DNA from: JAMXLO01 sp035569235
GTDB lineage: Bacteria > Pseudomonadota > Alphaproteobacteria > Acetobacterales > Acetobacteraceae
Direction: 5' to 3'
Assembly (NCBI GenBank): GCA_035569235.1
Contig: DATMND010000299.1
Location: 18,618-82,617 of the forward strand
DNA: 64,000 bases
How positions within the stretch are numbered: the first letter of the stretch is position 1; every line of letters starts with the position of its first letter. The notes under the pieces are model-generated. The model saw only the letters and a list, made by a program, of their open reading frames with translations, did no database searches and was not told the origin of the DNA. The position numbers were made by a program, and so were the translations under genes. Positions 51,861 to 62,652 of this stretch are shown here, one piece after another.

Positions 51861-52258
51861 ATGGCCTGGTCCATCGACCGGCTCGGCAGGAGTGTCCTTC
51901 ACGTCGCTACCGCAATGGCGGAAATGGATGCCGCAGGCGTGACGCTCTATTCAGACCAGCAGGCGATCGCCAGTACCGGCCGATTCGGCAAGGCAATGAT
52001 CCGGATGGCATACGTCTTCGGGGAACTAGACCGCGAGATGATCCGGGCACGTGTGGTGGCCGGACTGAATCGTGTCCGCGAACAGGGGGTAAAAAGCTCT
52101 TTCGCCCCTCTGTCGGAAGGTAGGTTGAGGAAGCGATCCGCCGGCAACTTGGTGCCGGTCATGGCAGCCTCAAGGAGGCCAGCATAGTCGGATATGGCGG
52201 TGGCACCGTCCAGAGAGTCAAACTGGAGATGGAATTGCGCTTGGAGGAAGCGGCGTGA
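51861..52258 (+). pseudogene. Serine recombinase (resolvase) remnant with frameshift
   Basis: The frame from 51861 reads AWSIDRLGRSVLHVATAMAE, TLYSDQQAIASTGRFGKAMI and FGELDREMIRARVVAGL, the middle and E-helix parts of a resolvase/invertase. The catalytic-Ser N terminus is missing. After REQGVK the frame goes astray, but another frame resumes the C-terminal helix-turn-helix (AIRRQLGAGHGSLKEAS, then GGGTVQRVK) up to a TGA at 52256-52258. So the gene is both 5' truncated and frameshifted at about 52090-52130. Confidence 0.75.
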
Positions 52259-52724
52259 TCGGCGCCGTAAGCCGAACGCAGCGACCATCGACCCACGCAC
52301 TTCGGTGAACGTTCCGAAGACTGTCTGCAAACTTGTCAATATGGTTTCGCTCACCTTCGCTGGCATCATGGGTCATTTCGCAGCGGCGGAACCCAGCGCT
52401 CTTCGCGAATCACCACAGTCGGGACGGTGGCCCACCGCACGGCCATCGGACCGTTCGGGCGCCCGCGCTCCACGACCGTGTGGGGACCATTGGCCGGCTC
52501 GGTTGAGAAGCATCCAGCGACCGGTCAACAAATGTATCGCCGACCAAGGTTCAGGCTCCGTAATCCTCGACGGTCCGTCAGGTTGATGCGTTGAGACAGG
52601 GTTTCATATTCCGCACTTGCCTGCCATCCTGAATCACTTGGCGCGGTTGGATGCCGACTCAGGCGGAACCGTCTCACGACATCGGGCGGCCGGGCCAGGT
52701 CAAAAACGCGGAGGATAGATTGCT
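52259..52724. other. Intergenic region; no gene recognised
   Basis: Lies between the recombinase remnant and a small membrane-protein gene. Short frames on both strands show no family pattern. It probably contains further decayed mobile DNA and the promoter of the gene at 52725. Confidence 0.4.
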
Positions 52725-53165
52725 ATGTCAACGCCATTGCATCGTATGCTTCTGGGATTCCTCGCAGCCGTAATTTCCGTACTAACCTTCCATCAGGGCA
52801 TGTGGGCGTTGCTGCATCTCGCCGGCCAAATGCCGCCCCCTTATCCGACAAGGGGTGTTCCGCCATTTGGAGTGCCGCTGATCATCGACCTGTGCTTCTG
52901 GGGTGGCGTCTGGGGGGCCGTCTTCGGATTGGTTCTGCCGAAGCTGTCAGAGCGGTATCCAATGTGGGTACGCGGGCTTGGACTGGGGATTGCGGCGGCC
53001 CTGGTTGGCCTGTTCATCGTCCCGCTTATCAAGGGTTTGCCAGTAGCGGGTGGTTGGTCAGCTATGGCGTTTGTGCGCTCATTCCTGATCAACGGGTGCT
53101 GGGGAATTGGCGTAGGTCTGCTGTTGCCGCTCCTGATGCGGCGGACCCAATCAATGGCGGCCTGA
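52725..53165 (+). CDS. Small four-TM hypothetical membrane protein
   Basis: A 146-residue protein with four hydrophobic segments (about 8-32, 50-72, 83-103 and 115-136) and conserved-looking Gly-rich helices (WGGVWGAVFGLVLP, GLGIAAALVGLFIVP, NGCWGIGVGLLLPLL). I recognise it as the type of small integral membrane protein common in alphaproteobacteria but cannot give a function. GGAGGA precedes ATG 52725 at a normal distance. It stands alone between decayed sequence and the extradiol-dioxygenase gene on the other strand. Confidence 0.75.
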   Translation: MSTPLHRMLLGFLAAVISVLTFHQGMWALLHLAGQMPPPYPTRGVPPFGVPLIIDLCFWGGVWGAVFGLVLPKLSERYPMWVRGLGLGIAAALVGLFIVPLIKGLPVAGGWSAMAFVRSFLINGCWGIGVGLLLPLLMRRTQSMAA

Positions 53166-53366
53166 CCTTGTTCTGCACGACGGTCGGCTTCGTCGCCTCG
53201 ATCAATGCACTCCCGAACGTCCACCATCAATGGTGCGTCCTGAGGCATTTTGGGCCAGATTGCGCCTGGAACCACGATAGACTTGGGGCACGCGCGGATC
53301 GCCTGGGACCTGCTGCGAATCTTGGCCGGCCTGGATAGCCGTGGCGCGGATTTGATCGGCTGTTCG

Positions 53367-54314
53367 TCAGGGACTGACGTGACCCCTGAATTTCTCCGGC
53401 GGCCTTGTTCCCCATTGTGAGCGGAGCCCTTCCTCCGCCGGGACGAGGTTTCCGCCGTTCTGCACGTTCAGTCGATCGGTGTCGGCCCAGTGCTCGTGGA
53501 CGCGGCCCCAGGGATCGGCCCAATAGTCATAGACCTGACTTCCGAGCAGGTGGCGACCGATACCCCACATATGCTCGTACTTGCTCACGCCGGTCAGATA
53601 TTCGTGGCCGATAAACACGTCGTCGATGTCCTGCACCTCGAATGAAAAGTGATTGAGGCCGGCACGTTCATTCTTCATGCAAAAGAACGCATGGTGATCA
53701 ACATAATCGTCGCCGGCATCGATCCGGCTGAACTGACCAATGATGTTCTCCTTGTCCCCGGCGTACACATCGTCCGAGCAGACCAAACCCAGAGTTTCGC
53801 GGAACCAACGAACGGTCTCCTGATTCTTCGGGGAGCCCATGACGGCGTGGCCGATCCGCTTCACACTGGACGGGCCAGCGGCGAAGCGAATGACCTCGCC
53901 GGCACGGTTCAGCGGCTCGACACCAGAGTTGATCGGCTGGCGCACAACCTGGATTGGTTGCACAGACTCTATCCCATGCACGATCTCGATCGTGTAGCCG
54001 TTTGGTTCCGTCAGGCGGACCCGCTTGCCGCTACCGGGCTCATCGATCTCCTCGATCCCCGAAGCGCCAGGAAGTTTCGCGATGACCTTGAGTTCATCCT
54101 CGTTGCCCACCGTCCACGCGAAGCCAATAAACCTGGGATCGCCCTTCTCGGTGACATGGATATGATGCGCCGCATCTGTTCCGCGCATATAGAGCGCTGT
54201 CGGTGTCCGAGCGGCGCGCACCATGCCGAATGCGGTCAGAAATTCCTCCTGCGCATCCAGGTCCGGAGACCGGAGCCGGGCGTATGCCAGGTCGCGCACC
54301 TTGATCACTGCCAT
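53367..54314 (-). CDS. VOC family extradiol dioxygenase-like protein
   Basis: A 315-residue protein of two glyoxalase/VOC modules, the layout of type I extradiol ring-cleavage dioxygenases. The three metal ligands are all in place in the second module: H156 in RIGHAV, H222 in LNHFSFE and E274 in RVHEHW. The first module (about 1-115) has lost its ligands, as is usual. The enzyme would cleave a catechol or related diol with Fe(II) or Mn(II) and O2. The LYMRGTDAAHH segment resembles the 2,3-dihydroxybiphenyl/catechol 2,3-dioxygenase group. ATG 54314 is chosen over a codon nine residues upstream. It has no operon partner here. Confidence 0.88.
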   Translation of the reverse strand: MAVIKVRDLAYARLRSPDLDAQEEFLTAFGMVRAARTPTALYMRGTDAAHHIHVTEKGDPRFIGFAWTVGNEDELKVIAKLPGASGIEEIDEPGSGKRVRLTEPNGYTIEIVHGIESVQPIQVVRQPINSGVEPLNRAGEVIRFAAGPSSVKRIGHAVMGSPKNQETVRWFRETLGLVCSDDVYAGDKENIIGQFSRIDAGDDYVDHHAFFCMKNERAGLNHFSFEVQDIDDVFIGHEYLTGVSKYEHMWGIGRHLLGSQVYDYWADPWGRVHEHWADTDRLNVQNGGNLVPAEEGLRSQWGTRPPEKFRGHVSP

Positions 54315-54497
54315 GAACCCACTCCCATGATGATCCGGCATTTGTCGTCAGGTCGGCATCTCGGCTGAACGTGGCCAGTTTTCCGTGCTTCCGCAAGGTA
54401 TGGTTCGGCGCGATTGGCGCGATACGGTTCGAGACGCCTATTGGTCACTCCGCGAACTGGCGAATGCCCTGATAACAACCATGCAATAGGAACACCC

Positions 54498-56009
54498 TCA
54501 ATTCACCCATAGCAGCCAGGGCAGTCCCACGCCGAGGAACACGATCAGACTGACGGCGCCGAAGATCGTCCCCAGCCGCCAGAAGTCCTTTGCCGGCAAA
54601 TACCCGCTACCGGCGTAGATCGGCCCTGGCCCGGTGGCATACGGGGTAATGATCCCCATCAGCCCAAGTGTCATGCTCAGTGCCAGGGCGGCCGCGGTCA
54701 CATTCATGCCCGGGATCGCTACTGCGACCGCCAGCATGGTCGGCAGCAGTGCCGTCGTGTGCGCCGTCAGGCTCGCGAACAGGTAGTGCAGCAGGAAGAA
54801 GGCCGTCACAAGCGCAACAAGCGCCGGCACGACAGGCAAGTGGGCGAGCTGGCCGCTCAGCAGCCCCGCGAGCCATTTCACCATACCGACCTGGGCCAAC
54901 CCACTGGCGAGCGTCACCAGGGTGCCAAACCAGATCAGCGTGTTCCAGGCGGGCTTGTTGGCCAGCAGGTCGTCCCAGCTCACGGTGCGGGTCAGCACCA
55001 GGCCGGACACGACGACAAGCGCCGCCGTGGTGGCGTCCACCACGCTGCCGCCGAACACCCACATGCCCAGCGCGCACAGTACCAGCACTGCCAGCACGAT
55101 TTCGCGTCGCGACAACGGGCCGAGATTGTGCAGCTCCTGGCGCGCCCAGACCGGCACCTCGGGGCTCAGTTTCAGCTCCGGCGGATATACCTTGTAGGCG
55201 AGCCAGGGCGTGCCGAGCAGCAAGATAACGCCGACCGGCAGGAAGCCCCAGAACCAGCCGCCCCAGGTGATCTGGACGTGCAGCGTCTTGCGGATCAGTT
55301 CGATCGCCAGCAGGTTCGGCGCCACGCCGGTGAGGAACATCGAGCTGGTGACGCAGGTCGTTGCAAGGGCGGTCCACATCAGGTAGCCGGCGATCCGCCG
55401 CGACGATGGGTCATTGGGCAGCGAACCGTACAGCCCCGGCAGATGCTTGATCACCGGAAACACCGTGCCGCCGCTGCGCGCGGTGTTCGATGGGGTGAAC
55501 GGCGCCAGGGTCGCATCGGCGAACGCCACGGCGTAGCCGAGTGACAGGGTGCGTCCGCCGAGCCACGCCACCAGCAGCAGCGAAATGCGCTTGCCCAGCC
55601 CGGTCTTCTCGTATCCGAGCGAAAAGATGAACGCGGCGAAGATCAGCCAGACGGTGGAGTTGGCAAAGCCGGACAGCGCCCAGCTCACCGCCGCGCCGGT
55701 CGGATTGAAGTCCGCGCGCGCGAGTTGGGCCGGATCGAACAGGACGAAGCGGGCAAGTGCCGCGGCGGTGGCCACGCCGACCAAGCCGACGGCCGCGGCG
55801 GGTATCGGCTCGACGATCAGGCCGGTGATCACCGCGGCGAAGATTGCGAAGAAATACCAGGCATGCTGCGGCAGGCCCTCCGGCACGGGCGACAGCGCGA
55901 TCGCCGCGCCGACCAGCAGCGGCAGCAGCATCGTGAGGCTGCGCAAGACCGAGGGTCGGCGGACAGGGGCGGTCCGGAGCCCCGGCGGGGCGGCTTGTGT
56001 GGTGCTCAT
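54498..56009 (-). CDS. DASS family (SLC13/CitT-like) anion transporter
   Basis: A 503-residue membrane protein with about 12 helices. The DASS fingerprints are visible: PFTPSNTARSGGTVFPVI (the first SNT substrate/sodium loop) and TAHTTALLPTMLAV plus GLMGIITPYATGPGPIY in the second repeat, as in 2-oxoglutarate/malate translocators and the CitT/TtdT antiporters. It exchanges di- or tricarboxylates across the inner membrane. AAGGAG precedes ATG 56009. A perfect FNR-type box lies 69 bp upstream with a TATTTT -10 at class II spacing, which suggests use in anaerobic dicarboxylate or citrate exchange. Confidence 0.92.
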   Translation of the reverse strand: MSTTQAAPPGLRTAPVRRPSVLRSLTMLLPLLVGAAIALSPVPEGLPQHAWYFFAIFAAVITGLIVEPIPAAAVGLVGVATAAALARFVLFDPAQLARADFNPTGAAVSWALSGFANSTVWLIFAAFIFSLGYEKTGLGKRISLLLVAWLGGRTLSLGYAVAFADATLAPFTPSNTARSGGTVFPVIKHLPGLYGSLPNDPSSRRIAGYLMWTALATTCVTSSMFLTGVAPNLLAIELIRKTLHVQITWGGWFWGFLPVGVILLLGTPWLAYKVYPPELKLSPEVPVWARQELHNLGPLSRREIVLAVLVLCALGMWVFGGSVVDATTAALVVVSGLVLTRTVSWDDLLANKPAWNTLIWFGTLVTLASGLAQVGMVKWLAGLLSGQLAHLPVVPALVALVTAFFLLHYLFASLTAHTTALLPTMLAVAVAIPGMNVTAAALALSMTLGLMGIITPYATGPGPIYAGSGYLPAKDFWRLGTIFGAVSLIVFLGVGLPWLLWVN

Positions 56010-56077
56010 GGCGATCTCCTTGCCGGCGCCATGTGCACCGACAATGGGGAAAATAGACCGGACGGGAGGCGTCCGCC

Positions 56078-56091
56078 TTGATCCGGATCAA
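56078..56091 (-). promoter_or_regulatory. FNR/Dnr/FixK-type box (perfect palindrome) before the DASS transporter
   Basis: The site reads TTGATCCGGATCAA, a full 14-bp palindrome. On the minus strand a TATTTT hexamer follows 22 bp after the box, so box and hexamer centres are about 32 bp apart, exactly as for a site centred at -41.5. The distance to ATG 56009 is 69 bp. Confidence 0.8.
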
Positions 56092-56502
56092 TCGCAGACG
56101 TGGCGCTACCTCCACCACGCGGTGCTCCGGACGGATCCGCTGGACGGCGGTTCGCGGCGGGGCGCACCGGGCGCTCAAAACCGCTGGGGGCGGTACGGCT
56201 AACAGCGTTGATTTGCTGCGAGTGACGAAGGAAGTCCTCCGCGCATCACGCACGGTGCTGCGGAGCGGCACGGACCTTCTGTCGCAGACTGCAATTGATC
56301 CCCGATAATGTGCAAAACGCACCGCAACGCAAAACCGACTTTATCGGGTTCCGCGCTATTTGGGGTGGGTAGAAACGTCGTCACGCGGGTAGCCGCAGGT
56401 CGGGCTTGCCGGCCAGCCGATAGATGATGGCCTTGAGGTTGCGGGCTGAGCGGTAGCGGCCTGCGCCATGCTATTGATGCCCTCGATCAGGCCGTTGGCG
56501 AT

Positions 56503-56529
56503 CCCTCGGGTCAAGCACCCGGGGGCAGC
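56503..56529 (+). repeat. Palindromic element 1 in ISL3 pseudogene (27 nt, in frame)
   Basis: Core CGGGTCAAGCACCCGG with tail GGGCAGC. On the gene strand it is inserted in frame between DSG and IANGLIEG, adding nine residues (AAPGCLTRG). Without it the protein text is that of other ISL3 transposases. Confidence 0.65.
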
Positions 56530-56890
56530 CCCGCTGTCGAACCATCGCAGGATACCGTCCCGATGACGCTTTACCGAGCGCGCGGCATCGATGACCAGTT
56601 CGATCCGGCTATGCGTGGCCCAGAAGTACCACTTCTTCAAATAGCTTGCCCCCGCCTGCTCAGATGGCTGATCATAGAACTCCTGAAAGGCGAGGCGGCC
56701 TGATACGCACGTGCAGTCTTGAGGTGGCCCGTGGGCAGACCTCCGAGCGTCGCGCGCTGGCGGTCGGACAGCGTTTGCGGGTTGCGCAGCCAGATATAAC
56801 GCGTGCCTCGCAGCAGACTTTGCGTTTTCTGTTCGCTGCGTCGCGCCTGCTCGACCGCGTCGTTGATGATCTTGACGGCATGGAACTGAT

Positions 56891-56916
56891 AGCCTGCCCT
56901 CGGACTTGATCCGAGG
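56891..56916 (-). repeat. Palindromic element 2 in ISL3 pseudogene (26 nt)
   Basis: On the gene strand: arms CCTCGGA / TCCGAGG around CAAG, followed by the tail GCAGGCT. It splits AAITF from FHAVKII and shifts the frame. Confidence 0.75.
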
Positions 56917-57060
56917 GAAGGTGATGGCGGCATTCGGCAGGTACTCAGCGATGCCCTTGATGAAGGCCGGGCTCATATCGATACAGACCTCGCTGATCGC
57001 GTCAGGGCTACCGCCATGCGCGGCGAGGTCATCGGCGGAGGCGGCTATGGTGTCGTCATC

Positions 57061-57086
57061 CTCCGGGTCAAGCTCGGGGGCAGGCT
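57061..57086 (+). repeat. Palindromic element 3 in ISL3 pseudogene (26 nt, opposite orientation)
   Basis: Plus strand: CTCCGGGTCAAGCTCGGGG then GCAGGCT. The arms pair with two G-T wobbles. It interrupts the codons after VVFATEGK; removing exactly 26 nt restores GAT GAC GAC and the normal frame. Confidence 0.75.
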
Positions 57087-57173
57087 CTTGCCCTCGGTGG
57101 CGAACACGACGCTGGCGCGGTCGATGTCAACAAACAAAGTGACGTAGTCGTGGCCGCGCAGCGCAGCGGTCGT

Positions 57174-57199
57174 AGCCTGCCCACGGGTTTGACCCGTGG
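57174..57199 (-). repeat. Palindromic element 4 in ISL3 pseudogene (26 nt)
   Basis: Gene strand: arms CCACGGGT / ACCCGTGG around a CAA centre, then the tail GCAGGCT. It interrupts the text after SGVTRLAI, where the DE-T-A-R-R-G-H-D-Y-V block of ISL3 transposases should continue. Confidence 0.75.
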
Positions 57200-57329
57200 G
57201 ATGGCGAGCCGGGTCACGCCCGATGCGCCGGCGCGCGCCCGAGCCTGGTCCACATAGTGATGAACCACACGCCACCGCCTGGTGTCGTGCTCGCCCACAA
57301 TCCGGGCCACCGCTTTGACCGGCATGGCC

Positions 57330-57365
57330 GAGAGATAACCCATGCCCTCGGGCTTGACCCGAAGG
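57330..57365 (-). repeat. Palindromic element 5 in ISL3 pseudogene (longer variant)
   Basis: Gene strand: CCTTCGGGTCAAGCCCGAGGG then GCATGGGTTATCTC, so the core is the same but the tail differs and the insert is longer. It separates EALVITI from AMPVKAVARIVG. Confidence 0.65.
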
Positions 57366-57421
57366 ATGGTTATGACCAACGCCTCGAACAGTAATGTAAA
57401 GCCACTCTCTGGCCGCGCCCA

Positions 57422-57447
57422 CAGCCTGCCACCGGGCTTGACCCGGT
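57422..57447 (-). repeat. Palindromic element 6 in ISL3 pseudogene (26 nt)
   Basis: Gene strand: ACCGGGTCAAGCCCGGT, then GGCAGGCTG. It is inserted exactly between the codons for P and W of the conserved NVPWARP block; deleting 26 nt rebuilds that block precisely. Confidence 0.8.
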
Positions 57448-57546
57448 CGGCACGTTGGCTGTCCTGACGCCGCACTTGTCGCAACGCACGCGCGGCACGC
57501 GGGCATTCAAATAGGCCTGGTGCGGGAAGAAGTTGATGTGACGCCC

Positions 57547-57572
57547 AAGCTTGCCCCCGCGAAAGCGGGGGT
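57547..57572 (-). repeat. Palindromic element 7 in ISL3 pseudogene (GAAA-loop variant)
   Basis: Arms CCCCCGC / GCGGGGG around GAAA, with the tail GCAAGCTT on the gene strand. It lies after DTEQMT, where the next residues should be WRH. Same length and tail position as the other elements, different loop. Confidence 0.7.
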
Positions 57573-57656
57573 CATCTGCTCGGTGTCGTAGGCTGGGCAG
57601 TCCGGCCGTGCGAATCGCATTGCCGTCTCATCAGATTTGCACCAGAACCTTTCGTG

Positions 57657-58385
57657 CTAACCATCCAGCTCCGAATAGCGGCGGAAGATCCCGGTTTCCC
57701 TGAACGGTACGCGCCGTTCGCTCGCCAGATAGGCCTTCAGGCGCGGCCGTTCCGCCACTGCCTTGTGCAGAGACATCACGCGTGGCAGCCTCGTCAACTC
57801 TCGCTCGGACGCGAGAGGAAACGCGAAACGCAATCCTTCAACCAACTGGAACAAGGACAGATCAGCATAAGTGACGGAGCTACCGACCAGGTGATCCGCA
57901 CCCGCCGGGTTCGCCTTTAGAATCCGCTCGAACCAGCCAAGAAACTTCGGCATCCGGTCACTGCGGAAGACCGCGGCACGCGCGATGGCCTCATCCTTCT
58001 GTTCGTGGAACCACTTATCCTCATCGATCGGATGGTGCGAATTGTACACCTCTTTGACGATGTCAGTAATCGTGAGCTGTATCTGATGCGTCCATAGCCG
58101 GCCGTCTTCTTCGGTTGGCGCAAGTCCGATCCGCCCGCCCAGATACAGCAAGATCGCCGCGGTGTGGCTGACGATCATGTCGCCGTCGCGCAGGAACGGA
58201 GGCGCAAACGGGATGTATGACGAGCCCTCACCGCTCATCAGCGCCAGCATGGCGGGAACGCCGTGTCCGTCGCTCTCCAAGCCGCGCGCCACGTCGATAT
58301 AGGCGGCCCCTGCATCTTCAAGCGTAAGGCGAACGAACTCGCCGCGTCCCTGAATTTCCGGCCAATAGAAGAAGTCGTAAGCCAT
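57657..58385 (-). CDS. Glutathione S-transferase
   Basis: A 242-residue cytosolic GST. The N-terminal thioredoxin-like domain begins YDFFYWPEIQGRGEFVRLTLEDAGAAY, with a Tyr in the position of the sigma/alpha-class catalytic residue, and continues to FAPPFLRDGDMIVSHTAAILLYLGG, the cis-Pro and SxxI glutathione-binding part. The helical domain holds DEDKWFHEQ and VGSSVTYADLSLFQLVEGL, the N-capping box and hydrophobic staple. It conjugates or reduces substrates with glutathione. AGGAGAGG precedes ATG 58385. It stands alone between two transposase remnants. Confidence 0.92.
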   Translation of the reverse strand: MAYDFFYWPEIQGRGEFVRLTLEDAGAAYIDVARGLESDGHGVPAMLALMSGEGSSYIPFAPPFLRDGDMIVSHTAAILLYLGGRIGLAPTEEDGRLWTHQIQLTITDIVKEVYNSHHPIDEDKWFHEQKDEAIARAAVFRSDRMPKFLGWFERILKANPAGADHLVGSSVTYADLSLFQLVEGLRFAFPLASERELTRLPRVMSLHKAVAERPRLKAYLASERRVPFRETGIFRRYSELDG

Positions 58386-58734
58386 GGCGCACCTCTCCTG
58401 CCAATGATGGTGAGACCGCATCGTTGCCACGGAAGGTCCTGCGGTTCTAGCCGGTCTGCCGCCGTGTCAATCCAATTTGGGATGCGGACCCGCAACGAAC
58501 TCAACACCATCGGCAGAGTGGCCGGTCTCGCCACCATGCTGGTGGCGCAACGGGTACCGAGCGCCACGCCGCCCGGGACCTGGACTCTACGACGCGCTAC
58601 GGCATTGGCCCCGCTCAAGCCACACTGGGCTGCTCGCAAATGTTTGCAGCTAGCAGCTTGTCGGACTTATGGCCATTGGGCGACGTGTGCGAGAATCGTG
58701 ATGACGATTCGCATACACACTCGGATGGCCCTGT
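58386..58734. other. Intergenic region; no gene recognised
   Basis: Between the GST gene and the IS1182-type remnant. It should include the GST promoter and the former left end of the insertion sequence; no clear terminal inverted repeat was identified. Short plus-strand frames have no recognisable family. Confidence 0.4.
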
Positions 58735-59213
58735 ATGAGCAACTTCCGCCCAATTGATCGCGACACTGGGTTCCTGCTTCCACCTTCGGTGGACGAGTGG
58801 TTGGCTGAGACGCATTTGGCGCGCTTCGTCGTTGAGGTGATCGACGGCCTCGACCTGACGGGTATGTGCAAGAGCTACCGCGGTACCGGTTCGGCCTGCT
58901 AGCAGCCGGCACTGCTGCTTGGCATTTTGGTGTATGGCTATGCAACGGGGGTGTTTTCGAGCCGCAGACTGGAGCGCGCGACCTATGACAACGTGGCGTT
59001 CCGCTTGATTGCGTCGAACGAGCATCCTGACCACGACGCCATCGCCACGTTCAGGCGGCGCTTTCTCAAGGACATCGAGACGCTGTTCGTCCAAGTGCTG
59101 GTGCTGGCGCGCGAGATGGGCGTGCTGAAGCTGGGCACGGTGGCGCTCGATGGCACCAAGGTCCATGCCACGCCAGCCGGCACAGAGCGCTGTCCCATGA
59201 GCACGCGGGCAAC
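58735..59213 (+). pseudogene. IS1182-family transposase remnant with stop codon and frameshift
   Basis: The frame from ATG 58735 reads SNFRPIDRDTGFLLPPSVDEWL, ARFVVEVIDGLDLTGM, then an in-frame TAG at 58900-58902, LLLGILVYGYATGVFSSRRLERATYDNVAFR, HPDHDAIATFRRRFL and VLKLGTVALDGTKVHA: the N-terminal third of an IS1182-type DDE transposase. After KVHA the homology moves to another frame (ALSHEHAG) and ends. The catalytic core is absent. Confidence 0.8.
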
Positions 59214-59350
59214 CGCCGCATCACCGGTCAGCCTCCAACAAGCTGACCGCCTATGAATCCGACAAACCGCCGCGCCGGAATCGGTTACGGATCATGCAGC
59301 GACGATTGACGCCCAACTGTGGCAATCGAGACTCACCGGCGCAACCACAC

Positions 59351-59375
59351 GGCCGGCGGACGGCGCCCGCCGGCC
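59351..59375. other. Perfect 9-bp inverted repeat (hairpin)
   Basis: GGCCGGCGG and CCGCCGGCC flank a 7-nt loop. It lies between the IS1182 remnant and the small lipoprotein-like ORF. No T-tract follows on either strand, so a terminator role is unsupported. Confidence 0.4.
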
Positions 59376-59476
59376 GAAACTGGCTAATTGACGACAGGCC
59401 CTAGCCTATACGACGCGATCGGCGAAGCAGATGCACCGGTCTTGCAATAGCAGGCCGCGGCACGAGGTTGTGTGCG

Positions 59477-59599
59477 ATGGGAATGCGCATTGCGGTCCTG
59501 CTGTTGCTGCTAGCGATCGGCCTGGGCGTCGTCGCCTGCGGCGCGCGGCGCACCGAGGTCTATCTCTGGCCGCCTGCCGCCGACGTCGCCGATCCGTAG
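59477..59599 (+). CDS. Small putative lipoprotein (40 residues)
   Basis: A short frame from ATG 59477: a basic start (MGMR), a hydrophobic helix, and a lipobox-like VVAC at residues 17-20, followed by about 20 polar and proline-rich residues. GAGG lies 9 bp upstream. It ends 7 bp from the rbfA stop on the opposite strand. Small lipoproteins of this kind occur in alphaproteobacteria, but no family is recognised and chance cannot be excluded. Confidence 0.4.
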   Translation: MGMRIAVLLLLLAIGLGVVACGARRTEVYLWPPAADVADP

Positions 59600-59605
59600 C
59601 CGAAC

Positions 59606-59991
59606 TCAGTCCTGGGTGCCGAGGTCTCGCGCCACTTCGGGGGCGTGCAGCAGACGATCAATCTTCGTCGCATACTCGATCGCCGTGTCGGGCTGAAACG
59701 TCAGGTCGGGCGCGAACTTCAGCCGCAGCGAATGGGCCACCTGCCCGCGCAGAAACGGTGTGGCGCGCTTCAGCGCTGGCAGCAGCGCGTCCACATCCGA
59801 TCGGCCGAGCCGCGCGACGAAGGCAATCGCGTGCTTCAGATCGGGGCCGATGCGCACCTCGGTGACCGTGATCTGCGCATCCGCCAGATCCGGATCGCGC
59901 AACTCGTGGCGCGCGAAGACGCCGGCGAGTACGTGGCGGATCTCCTCCGCCACGCGCAACTGGCGTTGCGACGGGCCAGCAGCCTGCTTCC

Positions 59992-59995
<4 letters not shown>
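59606..59995 (-). CDS. rbfA: Ribosome-binding factor A
   Basis: A 129-residue RbfA. GPSQRQLRVAEEIRHVLAGVFAR, ITVTEVRIGPDLKHAIAFVA and LRGQVAHSLRLKFAPDLTFQPD are the KH-type core of this 30S maturation factor, which helps process 16S rRNA and acts in cold adaptation. No ATG fits: TTG 59995 overlaps the infB stop as TTGA, with GGAG about 10 bp upstream, and gives the normal family length; GTG 60022 is an alternative. It is the last gene seen in the nusA-ylxR-infB-rbfA operon. Confidence 0.92.
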
Positions 59996-62649
<2,654 letters not shown>

Positions 62650-62652
62650 GTA

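Larger units (their letters stand above)
56381..57620 (-). pseudogene. ISL3-family transposase pseudogene interrupted by seven palindromic elements
   Basis: Read on the minus strand in changing frames, nearly the whole ISL3 (IS204/IS1001/IS1165) transposase can be followed: ARVPRVRC, ESGFTLLFEALV, PVKAVARIVGEHD, RWRVVHHYVDQARARA, MSPAFIKGIAEYLPNAAITF, FHAVKIINDAVEQARRSEQK, GTRYIWLRNPQTL, HLKTARAY, KKWYFWATHSRIELVID, IANGLIEGINSM and, in a third frame, SARNLKAIIYRLAGK. Each break in the frame except two coincides with a short palindromic insert (listed separately). Additional small indels lie near 56460 and 56700. It cannot make a transposase. Confidence 0.85.

Noticed and set aside
51861..53366. 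Prophage or integrative element inferred from the recombinase
   Set aside because: Only a broken recombinase fragment is present; no attachment repeats, phage structural genes or tRNA target are seen.
56503..57572. Repeated palindromes considered as a CRISPR array
   Set aside because: The units are in both orientations, differ in their arms, and are spaced irregularly from about 60 to 390 bp by transposase coding sequence, with no equal spacers.
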